From: JADCRZ01 sp965200945
GTDB lineage: Bacteria; Bacteroidota; Bacteroidia; Chitinophagales; Chitinophagaceae
NCBI GenBank assembly: GCA_965200945.1
Contig: OZ241749.1
Location: 3,224,001 to 3,288,000 of the forward strand
Direction of reading: 5' to 3'
DNA: 64,000 nt
Notes under the pieces: generated by a model
Told to the model about the DNA's origin: nothing
Databases searched by the model: none
Seen by the model: the letters and a program-made list of their open reading frames with translations, nothing else
Position numbers and translations under genes: made by a program
Shown: in pieces, positions 35,938 through 43,905 of the stretch
Layout of the letters: each line of letters starts with the position of its first letter
Numbering within the stretch: position 1 is the stretch's first letter

Positions 35938-36948
35938 TCATGAAGAGGCCGGTTCGGGGTTCCCCAGGTTATATATCTCCGAATACCGCTTGACCAGCCC
36001 GTTGATGAACCTTTTGAGGTAATCTTCGCTCAGGAAGGAATTGGACCAGTTGTCGAACCGCCGGCACTGGTTGCCCAGGTAAAAAAAGTAGAGACAGATG
36101 CCCAGCATCGGGATAAGCCGCTTTTCTTCTTCGCTGAGGGAGGTGATGGATTCATAGCCGGCGAGAAAGCCGGCGATCTTGGGCTGGTAGGCCGCCGCTT
36201 CGTATTTTTCGGTGTTGTGGAGCTGGAGGATGTAGTAGGCCAGGTCGAGACAGAGCCAGCCATTGCCGCAGAAATCGAAGTCGAAGAGGGTTACCTGGTC
36301 GCCTTCGCCGATGTTGAGGTTGTCGAACCAGATATCGAGATGCACGATGCCCTGCCTGATCCGGGAAAGGTCTGCCTGGCGCCATTCTTCCAGGAGCCAG
36401 GGCTGGAAAGACTGCATATAGGCCATCTCCCTTGTATCGGCGGGCAGAAAATCTTCGAGCTGGATCAGGGAATTTACGAGCAGCACTTCGGGTGTGTAGG
36501 TGATGCGCTGCAATGACTGGCCCGTGGTTACCGCATGAAAGCGGGCCATGAGTTTGCCGATCTGGAAATGGGTGTCTGTGGAAAAGCTATGGATCTTGTG
36601 GCCGGCAGCGAAAGAAAACAAGACCCCGAACCGGTCCCCTTCCGGTGCATGAAGTAACTGGATATAATTACCTTCCTTGTCGGGCAACGGATACGACACG
36701 GATACAGCCCGTTCCTGCAGCAGGTTCAGCAACCGGATCTCCTCCATGATCTCTTCGCGGGTACGCCAGTCCAGGCTGTAAACCCGGAACACCTGCTTTA
36801 AACTTCCATCCGCTACCAGGTAAGTATCGTTGATGCCCGCCCGCAGCAACCGGCAGGTGGCGGCAGGGCTCATTGCGTATCGTTCTTGGAGAAATATACC
36901 CAGATGGGCAGCCGACAGGTTCGAGTTGGTCACCGGGAAATGGTCCAT
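35938..36948 (-). CDS. Phosphotransferase (APH/choline kinase fold)
   Basis: A 336-residue kinase-like protein of the APH superfamily. The catalytic loop HLDIWFDNLNI (HxDxxxxN) near residue 222 and the metal-binding LFDFDFCG near 242 are intact, and the N-terminal GINDTYLV loop is present. Such enzymes phosphorylate small amines, sugars or homoserine; the substrate cannot be told. ATG at 36948 is preferred to 37089, because the upstream 47 residues have no protein-like pattern. Confidence 0.85.
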   Translation of the reverse strand: MDHFPVTNSNLSAAHLGIFLQERYAMSPAATCRLLRAGINDTYLVADGSLKQVFRVYSLDWRTREEIMEEIRLLNLLQERAVSVSYPLPDKEGNYIQLLHAPEGDRFGVLFSFAAGHKIHSFSTDTHFQIGKLMARFHAVTTGQSLQRITYTPEVLLVNSLIQLEDFLPADTREMAYMQSFQPWLLEEWRQADLSRIRQGIVHLDIWFDNLNIGEGDQVTLFDFDFCGNGWLCLDLAYYILQLHNTEKYEAAAYQPKIAGFLAGYESITSLSEEEKRLIPMLGICLYFFYLGNQCRRFDNWSNSFLSEDYLKRFINGLVKRYSEIYNLGNPEPASS

Positions 36949-37197
36949 CAGATTCTTTGTTGGCGCTAAAGATAGGGTGGCGGAACAGATAGACAATGGG
37001 TTTGTTGGCTGGCGGTGTCGCGGGAAAGTATTCAGACGGCTTATCTCATCTTTTGACCTTCCTGCCAGGCGCACCACACGCCGCTGCACCTACTGCCGCT
37101 TGCTGCACCAGCCCTGGATATCAGAAAAAAATAAGCTTCCTTCACTTAGTTCCGCCTCCGCAAGATGCACCAAAGAGGGAAACAGGAATGCGAAAGC

Positions 37198-37551
37198 CTA
37201 TTCAACCTCCACATCCATTTTCTTTATCAATCCATCTTCAAAACTGTACACATGCTTTACGATTCCATCGAACAGCACCTTATCCTGCAAGTCTTTCACT
37301 TTCTGGTGTACCTGCACTTCCAACGACCCGTTGGGTCTGTCGGTGAATCCTACGGGTTCCACGTGGGGGTTTATTTCTGTCCATTGCCGGGTCCAGTATT
37401 TCCGGATCTCCTCGTGCCCGACCACGTATCCTCCTTCGAATGCTTTCGGCCAGTGAACATCCGGGTGCATGGTCGTGAGCGCTTCGCTGATGTCTCTCGC
37501 GTTAAAGGCAGCGTAGGCTTTCGGGATGAGGTCCTGTATTTGCTTTTCCAT
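37198..37551 (-). CDS. NTF2-like (SnoaL/ketosteroid isomerase-type) protein
   Basis: A 117-residue alpha+beta cone protein: an N-terminal helix (IPKAYAAFNARDISEAL), then TMHPDVHWPKAFEGGYVVGHEEIRKYW and the closing strands VQVHQKVKDLQDKVLFDG and VKHVYSFEDGLIKKMDVE. This is the SnoaL-like pattern. These are small catalytic or ligand-binding domains of varied function. Start taken at MEKQIQDL (37551). It stands alone between a kinase and a DUF2199 gene. Confidence 0.85.
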   Translation of the reverse strand: MEKQIQDLIPKAYAAFNARDISEALTTMHPDVHWPKAFEGGYVVGHEEIRKYWTRQWTEINPHVEPVGFTDRPNGSLEVQVHQKVKDLQDKVLFDGIVKHVYSFEDGLIKKMDVEVE

Positions 37552-37713
37552 GGAAGTATTTTTATTTTGGTGTTTGAGATGAAGTATCATGCTCCGATAC
37601 CAAGCCGCTGTCAAGATGCCCCGGAGCGACCTTGTTGATTGTTTCCCGCATTTTATTCCCTTGCTCTTTTCCCTCCCGATTATCATCACACCGGTTTCAA
37701 TGCGAAAAAGCAA

Positions 37714-38310
37714 CTACCAAAACCGCCACCAGGGTTTTGCCTTGGTGGTCACCTCATCCTTTTCATTCAATGTTTTCAGCATTTGGCAGATCCGCCTTTC
37801 TGCTTCCGACTTTCCGATGCCCAGGTAATAATCCCGAACGAACGGATGGTTGAAGTCGCGGTGTGGAATGATTTCTGGTCTTTGATTTCCAGGCTTTGTG
37901 ACCACCGTTGTCGGAATGCTGCCGCCACTGAAATCATAGTCCGGCAGGTCATTGCACAACCAGCCAAAATAGGAGGTTTCGTGATCCTCGTTGTGAAAAT
38001 TCTCCGAATAATCCAGAAAACTTTTTTCACTCAGCGAAACCCATAATCCGTATTCAAGCGTTTCACAATGGCCGATAACTTTTTGGCTTAAAGTGCAGTG
38101 GATGAACCGGTCCGTTTGTTCAGCGTACCTGATACTGCAAAAGTCCGTATTCAATTCCGCGATTGTCTGCTTATCCTGCCCGGATAGCTGGTCATAGTTT
38201 CCCGGTGAGTTGAAAGCCAATGCAGGCCAGTCATCATGAATCAGACCACAGCCGCTACAGGTATATTTTTCACTGTTTGTCATTTGGCATGGTGCAGTCG
38301 CCGTATTCAT
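37714..38310 (-). CDS. DUF2199 domain protein
   Basis: A 198-residue soluble protein. The N-terminal CSGCGLIHDDWPALAF segment (C-x2-C then H) and the internal GHCETLEYGLWVSLSEKSF are characteristic of DUF2199. Function unknown. A second in-frame Met (38283, MTNSEKYTC) is a possible start. The C-terminus ends in KPWWRFW. Confidence 0.82.
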   Translation of the reverse strand: MNTATAPCQMTNSEKYTCSGCGLIHDDWPALAFNSPGNYDQLSGQDKQTIAELNTDFCSIRYAEQTDRFIHCTLSQKVIGHCETLEYGLWVSLSEKSFLDYSENFHNEDHETSYFGWLCNDLPDYDFSGGSIPTTVVTKPGNQRPEIIPHRDFNHPFVRDYYLGIGKSEAERRICQMLKTLNEKDEVTTKAKPWWRFW

Positions 38311-38418
38311 TCAAAAGTGGAATCGTCATGTTTCATGGTGATATAAGAATCATTTCCACCAGGTGTTCGAATGATTATTTCTCCATAAATTAAATCATCC
38401 CGGATAGATCATCCCCTC

Positions 38419-40893
38419 CTAATCATCATCGTCAGCATCCCCCTTCTTCTTCGCCTGCAGCTTTAAAAACGCACTCCTGCGGGGAGCGGGCATTACGGAC
38501 TGCTCGCCTTTTACCGACTTCCAGACCACTTCCATCAGGTCCAGATCCGGCACCGCGTCTTCCTTCGCGAAGTTGAAGGCTTCGCTGCGGCGGGCGCTGG
38601 CATTGTCGGCCTTGTTCCGGTCGGTCAGGCTTACCCCGGGTTGTTTTACCTGATACGCCGTGAGGTCGGGCTGGCTGGTAAAGGAATGGAACAGGGGAAC
38701 CGCCGCCGCGTCATACTGGCTCATCGGGGGCAGACCGAGGATAAGCTCGATGGTGCGCAGGATGCCCGATGTGGAATACATGGTATGGTCGACCGTTTTG
38801 CGCTTGATATACGGACTGATCACAAAAGCCGGCGAGCGGTGCGCGTCTACATGGTCAGGACCGTTCTGTGCATCGTCTTCCAGCACGAAGATGGCGCTCT
38901 CTTTCCAGATGGAGCTTTGCGAGATGTGCTCGATCAGCTGGCCCAGCGCATAATCGTTGTCGGCCACCGCAGAAATGGGCGTGATCTTTCCTTTGCGCTG
39001 TCCGCTTGTATGGTCGTTGCCCAGGCGGATGGTATTGAACTGCGGAACCTGGTTCAGGGCCAGCAGCGAATCAAAATCCTTTTTGAACACAGCCACCCGG
39101 TCCACATCGGGGTAGTCGAGGTTGAAGCCTTCGTAACCAGGGGCCACATGGCCTTCCAGCGTTTTGATGGTCGCCTTGCCGTTCTCACCGAACTCGCCAT
39201 AGGTGCGGTAGCTGATGCCCGCCCGTTTGCAGTAGTCCCATACAAACCCGTCGCGCGGATAAGCGATCTTGCGCGAGCCTTCATAGTCGTATGTGCCTCC
39301 CCGTTTGCCATAGCTGATGGGCCAGGTCTTTTCCACATAGTCGGTGGCGTAAGCCGCCATGCTCCAGTTGTGCCCATCGGCGCTCACTTCGGCATTTACA
39401 TAAAAATTGTCGAGCAGCACGAATTCGCGGGCAATGCCATGGTGGTTGGGCGTTACTTTTTGAGGAAAGATGCACAGGCTGCTATCGCCGTTGCCTTCCG
39501 TCATGTCGCCCAGCATCTGGTCGTAGGTCCGGTTTTCCTTGATCACGTAGAACACATGCTTGATGGGGGAAGCTTCACCGGCTTTGCGCGGGATGGGATT
39601 GTTGCTTTCACCCATCGCCTGTTTTTCCACGCTTTTGTTGAACGGCGTGTTGGCATACACCTGCTTCGAATACGCTTCCAGCGCCGCGTCGTTTGGCTGG
39701 TCGATGAAAGAAAGCGTGCCTTTGAACAGGCCGGCAATGTATTGCACCTCCTGCCCGCCCGTTACCCCTACATGGCTGCCGCTGTTGTCCGATTTCTTCA
39801 CCGGCTGCGGTCCCAGCGGATTGGCCATCGACGCAAAGCCTTTGCCGTTGCTCACCATGATCTTGTTCCCCAGCACTTTTATGTTGGTCGGATACCAGCC
39901 TGTAGGAATAAATCCCTTCGACGTACTCTTGCCCGGAACAGCCACATTGAAAACCGCCAGGCAGTTGTTGTCGGCATTGGCCACAAAAAGTGTTTTTTCA
40001 TCTTTCGAAAGGGCCAGTCCGTTGGTGGTGGAACCGGTAAGCACCGTCGGGAAGAGCGAGGCAGAAATGGTCTCCACTACTTTTTTTGTGGCCGTATTGA
40101 TCACCGAAACGGAATTGTCGTTTGCATTGGCCACAAAAAGAAAGCGGCCGTTCGCGGTGCTGAGGATCTCGTTGGGATGGTTGCCGGTCCTGATCTCCGA
40201 CTGCACAACGCCCGTTCCGGTGTTGAACACCGCGATCTTGTCGCCGCCCCACAGCGAAATATACAACCGCGATCTGTCGGGGCTCAGCAAACAGGAATAA
40301 GCCTCATACCCGAGAAAAACTTTCCTGACGGTCTGCTTCGTTTGCAGGTCAACGATATACAGCGTGCTGTCTTCCTTGGTGACCGTATACAGCAGATTTT
40401 TTTTGTTGTCTACTTCGATGCCCGTCGGACTGATCCTGTTCGGCCACGGTTTGCCCAGGCGGATGGTGTCGGCGGCGGCGAGTTTCTTTTTGCTGACATC
40501 ATAGGCCAGGATTATGTTGTCGTTGCCCCCCGAAACATACAGCACGTCATCTTTGTCGCTGAAGCGGATGCCGTACCACGATTTGTCGATCGGCACTTCA
40601 TCGAGGATGGTCTCATTCTTGGGATCGATCAGCTGCACCACCTGCGTGCTCTGGCCGTTGTTGGTGACCGCCAGCATCTGGCGGTTGTGCGACAACACCA
40701 TGTTCAGCGGGAGATCGCCCAGTTTGAGCGACCTGCCTGCCGGACTCAGCGACCATCCGTTCGGCAGCAACACCTTCGGCGCAGCCGCATCGTTGGTAGG
40801 TGTAACCATGTTGTTCTGCGCCCGGACGACCAGGCCGGAGAGCAGTAAGAAAAGAAATGCGGTGATCTTACCAGGGAGGCAGAAATTTTTCAT
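38419..40893 (-). CDS. YVTN beta-propeller/phosphoesterase fusion, exported
   Basis: An 824-residue two-part protein. After a signal peptide (ITAFLFLLLSGLVVRAQ) come YVTN/YncE-type beta-propeller repeats (LYVSGGNDNIILAYDV, RFLFVANANDNSVSVINT, TLFVANADNNCLAVFN). The C-terminal half is a phosphoesterase of the alkaline phosphatase superfamily (FYVIKENRTYDQMLGDM, EVSADGHNWSMAAYATDYV, FVLEDDAQNGPDHVDAHRSP). It probably hydrolyses a phosphodiester or phosphomonoester in the periplasm. The tail KKKGDADDDD is acidic. It is divergent from a paralogue at 41172. Confidence 0.88.
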   Translation of the reverse strand: MKNFCLPGKITAFLFLLLSGLVVRAQNNMVTPTNDAAAPKVLLPNGWSLSPAGRSLKLGDLPLNMVLSHNRQMLAVTNNGQSTQVVQLIDPKNETILDEVPIDKSWYGIRFSDKDDVLYVSGGNDNIILAYDVSKKKLAAADTIRLGKPWPNRISPTGIEVDNKKNLLYTVTKEDSTLYIVDLQTKQTVRKVFLGYEAYSCLLSPDRSRLYISLWGGDKIAVFNTGTGVVQSEIRTGNHPNEILSTANGRFLFVANANDNSVSVINTATKKVVETISASLFPTVLTGSTTNGLALSKDEKTLFVANADNNCLAVFNVAVPGKSTSKGFIPTGWYPTNIKVLGNKIMVSNGKGFASMANPLGPQPVKKSDNSGSHVGVTGGQEVQYIAGLFKGTLSFIDQPNDAALEAYSKQVYANTPFNKSVEKQAMGESNNPIPRKAGEASPIKHVFYVIKENRTYDQMLGDMTEGNGDSSLCIFPQKVTPNHHGIAREFVLLDNFYVNAEVSADGHNWSMAAYATDYVEKTWPISYGKRGGTYDYEGSRKIAYPRDGFVWDYCKRAGISYRTYGEFGENGKATIKTLEGHVAPGYEGFNLDYPDVDRVAVFKKDFDSLLALNQVPQFNTIRLGNDHTSGQRKGKITPISAVADNDYALGQLIEHISQSSIWKESAIFVLEDDAQNGPDHVDAHRSPAFVISPYIKRKTVDHTMYSTSGILRTIELILGLPPMSQYDAAAVPLFHSFTSQPDLTAYQVKQPGVSLTDRNKADNASARRSEAFNFAKEDAVPDLDLMEVVWKSVKGEQSVMPAPRRSAFLKLQAKKKGDADDDD

Positions 40894-41171
40894 GATATTA
40901 TTTTTGAAGAGCATGGAAACCGGATCGCCTGTAAAAATAAGACCGGAAAGATAAATTATTTCAGCGGTGCGGCCCCTCCTGCTTCCGTCCTGTACAGGAT
41001 AGCCGCTTCCCGGGCCCGTTTCCCCGGCAGATCGCCGCCTGGAAGGCCACCGGACCGGAAAACTTCACATAAAATTCATTTGCGGCGGCCCCGGGCAAGC
41101 AGACTTGCCGCAGGTGGTTTACCTTGCAGCCGGTCTATTCCATCATTTACCTTCTTCAACCAGGCCACTTT

Positions 41172-43898
41172 ATGAAAGCACGAAAGGCATCTGTATACTT
41201 GTTTGTTCTTCTCTCCCTGGCACTCTTTTCGTGCAAACATTTCTTCCGCACGGAACAACAGGCACAATCCGAAAAGCAGAAATATCACTCCTCCTACGAC
41301 GACAGCACGCTCAACAGGAGCCTGCTGCCGGTGATGATGCCCTATAACCGCGTGATAGACCCGGCCGGAAAAGTAATCTCCTACGGGAGCCCCGACCTGG
41401 AGAACCACAGCCTCGACCTGAAGCTGATCCCCGGTACGCACCTGTTTGCCCTGGAAGACCGCTACGGCATAGCCGTTCTCGACGCACAGCGGCAGCAGCT
41501 GGCCGACCACTGGACCTTCCCCGGCGATGCCCGGTTCAAAGGGTTCATGAGCACCTACTCCGGCGTAGAAGTGCAGACCGGCGACGGCAAAACCCGCATT
41601 TACTGGAGCGCCGCCAACGCCGACACCCATCGCTCGGCCGTATTCATCGCCGATTGGAACGGAAAAAGGCTCAGCATCGCCGACACCATCCAGTTCAACC
41701 CCGAAGCCCCTTCGCCCCTTGCGCTTCCCAATGAACTGGCCCTACAGGAAGAAGACGGTAAAAGCTTTCTTTATGTGGTGCTGAACGGCAACAACCGGCT
41801 CGTGAAGATCGACCTGGCCAATAAAAGCACGGTATGGTCTGCAGCTACCGGCGTAGCCCCTTATGGCATCGCCAGCTGCCGCGGGAATCTTTATGTAACC
41901 AACTGGGGTGGCGACAAACCCGGCGCCGATCCGCACGCAGAGACCGCCGGCGTGCCTTATGGCAAGGCCCTGGTAGATCCGAAAACCGGCAGCATCAGTT
42001 CCGGGTCTGTCGATGTATTCAGTCAGGAGGGGCGGCTGGTGCGCACCATCCCGGTAGGGCTGCATCCGAACGACCTGGCCGTAAGCCCCGACAAGCAATA
42101 CCTGTACGTGAGCAACAGCAACAGCGATGATATAACGGTCATCAACACCGCTACTTCCAAAACCACCGGAACCATTTCCGTCCGCACAGATAGCAGCGAA
42201 AAAGCTTTTATCGGCGACTCGCCCAATGCCCTGGCACTGAGCGCCGACGGGACCCACCTGTATGTTGCCAACGGAATGGACAATGCCATCGCCGTCATCA
42301 GGCTGGGTGCAGCGGCTTCTGCACAGGGCAGCGGCGCCAGCAGCATGGAAGGCTTCATACCTACGGAAGCCTACCCGGGCGGACTGGCACCGTTCGGCAA
42401 TCAACTGTTCGTTACCAACCTGGAAGGCGAAGGAGCGCGGGTGAGCAGCCGCGACATGAAGGGGGTGGAAAAGGAAACCGGCAGCGTCACTGCATATAAT
42501 TCGCACCACCAGAAAGCCACCATCAGCGTGATCGACCTGCCCGATCCGGCTACGCTCACGGTGTACACAGAACGGGTAAAGCGGCTGATGCTCAGTTTCC
42601 GGACCGCGCTGGCCACGGCCACGCCAAGGCCGGCACAGCCTGCGCGGCCCATGCCCGAGCGCATCGGCGAACCTTCCACATTCAAACATGTGCTGTATAT
42701 CATCAAGGAAAACAGGACCTACGACCAGGTACTGGGCGACCTGCCGCAGGGCAAAGGCGCTCCGCAACTCTGCGTGTTCGGCGACAGCGTAACCCCCAAC
42801 CAGCACCAGCTGGCCCGGAACTTCCTGCTGCTCGACAACTACTACGCTTCCGGCAAATGCTCGGCGGAAGGGCACCAGTGGACGGATGCCGCCATGGTGA
42901 CCGACTACATCGAAAAGAACGTGCGGGCCTGGTTCCGAAGCTATCCGCACGTACAGACCGACGCCATGGTCTACAACCGGAAAGGGTTTATCTGGAACAA
43001 CGCCGCCGACCACGGAAAAAGCGTCCGCATCTACGGAGAAGCCTGCATCCCGGAGATGGACAGCAAACTGACCTGGACGAATATCTACGAGGACCACTAT
43101 AAGGCTGGCAAGCCCCTGCAGTTCACCAATCATTCCACCATCTCGCGGGTAACCCCGATGCTCTCTCCTAACTATCCCGGCTCCGACCAGCTGAAGATCA
43201 CCGACCAGCTGCGCGCCGATGCTTTTATCAGGGAGCTGCATGATTTCGAAGGCCGGCCGGGCGACCAGCTGCCCGAGCTCATGGTGATGGCCCTGTCGGT
43301 AGATCACACATCGGGCACCCGCCCGGGCATGCCGACGCCGCGCGCCATGGTAGCCGACAACGACCTTGCCCTGGGGCGCATCATCGAAGCGCTGACGAAA
43401 AGCCGCTTCTGGAACAATACGGTCGTGTTTATAACGGAGGATGATTCGCAGGCAGGATGGGATCATGTGTCGGCCTACCGCACCACCGGGTTTGTGGTAA
43501 GCCCCTACAGCCAGCTGAACCGGACCGTTTCCACCAACTACAACCAGACCTGCATCGTGCGCAGCATCGAGCAGATACTGGGCATCCCGCCCATGAACGC
43601 GGTGGATGCCACGGCCCTGCCCATGTTCGACTGTTTCACGGCTAAGCCCGGCAAGGGGCAATTTGCCGCTATCCCAAACAGGATACCGCTCAACGAGATG
43701 AACCCGGCACTTGCGATGCTGAAGGGAAAAGCCCTGCTGTATGCCCGCCAGTCGATGCTGCCCGAATACAACCACATCGACGGTGGCCGCGACGATATGC
43801 TGAACCGGATCCTCTGGTTCAGTACCAAGGGGAGCAGGCCTTATCCGGCCAGGCTGGCAGGGAATGATGCGGATGAAGATGACGAGGATGAAAAGTAA
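41172..43898 (+). CDS. YVTN beta-propeller/phosphoesterase lipoprotein
   Basis: A 908-residue paralogue of the divergent neighbour, with the same order: beta-propeller (YLYVSNSNSDDITVINT, HLYVANGMDNAIAVIR), then phosphoesterase (LYIIKENRTYDQVLGDL, KCSAEGHQWTDAAMVTDYI, FITEDDSQAGWDHVSAYR), and the same acidic tail (DADEDDEDE). It differs in being a lipoprotein (lipobox LFSC) with an extra insert in the propeller. The start at 41172 was chosen because the lipoprotein signal begins there. The stop lies 7 bases from the convergent helicase gene. Confidence 0.88.
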   Translation: MKARKASVYLFVLLSLALFSCKHFFRTEQQAQSEKQKYHSSYDDSTLNRSLLPVMMPYNRVIDPAGKVISYGSPDLENHSLDLKLIPGTHLFALEDRYGIAVLDAQRQQLADHWTFPGDARFKGFMSTYSGVEVQTGDGKTRIYWSAANADTHRSAVFIADWNGKRLSIADTIQFNPEAPSPLALPNELALQEEDGKSFLYVVLNGNNRLVKIDLANKSTVWSAATGVAPYGIASCRGNLYVTNWGGDKPGADPHAETAGVPYGKALVDPKTGSISSGSVDVFSQEGRLVRTIPVGLHPNDLAVSPDKQYLYVSNSNSDDITVINTATSKTTGTISVRTDSSEKAFIGDSPNALALSADGTHLYVANGMDNAIAVIRLGAAASAQGSGASSMEGFIPTEAYPGGLAPFGNQLFVTNLEGEGARVSSRDMKGVEKETGSVTAYNSHHQKATISVIDLPDPATLTVYTERVKRLMLSFRTALATATPRPAQPARPMPERIGEPSTFKHVLYIIKENRTYDQVLGDLPQGKGAPQLCVFGDSVTPNQHQLARNFLLLDNYYASGKCSAEGHQWTDAAMVTDYIEKNVRAWFRSYPHVQTDAMVYNRKGFIWNNAADHGKSVRIYGEACIPEMDSKLTWTNIYEDHYKAGKPLQFTNHSTISRVTPMLSPNYPGSDQLKITDQLRADAFIRELHDFEGRPGDQLPELMVMALSVDHTSGTRPGMPTPRAMVADNDLALGRIIEALTKSRFWNNTVVFITEDDSQAGWDHVSAYRTTGFVVSPYSQLNRTVSTNYNQTCIVRSIEQILGIPPMNAVDATALPMFDCFTAKPGKGQFAAIPNRIPLNEMNPALAMLKGKALLYARQSMLPEYNHIDGGRDDMLNRILWFSTKGSRPYPARLAGNDADEDDEDEK

Positions 43899-43905
43899 AA
43901 CAGTT

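Noticed and set aside
38641..40848. 735-codon open frame on the plus strand
   Set aside because: Antisense shadow of the propeller/phosphoesterase gene, which has clear motifs.
41742..43775. 677-codon open frame on the minus strand
   Set aside because: Antisense shadow of the paralogous phosphoesterase gene.
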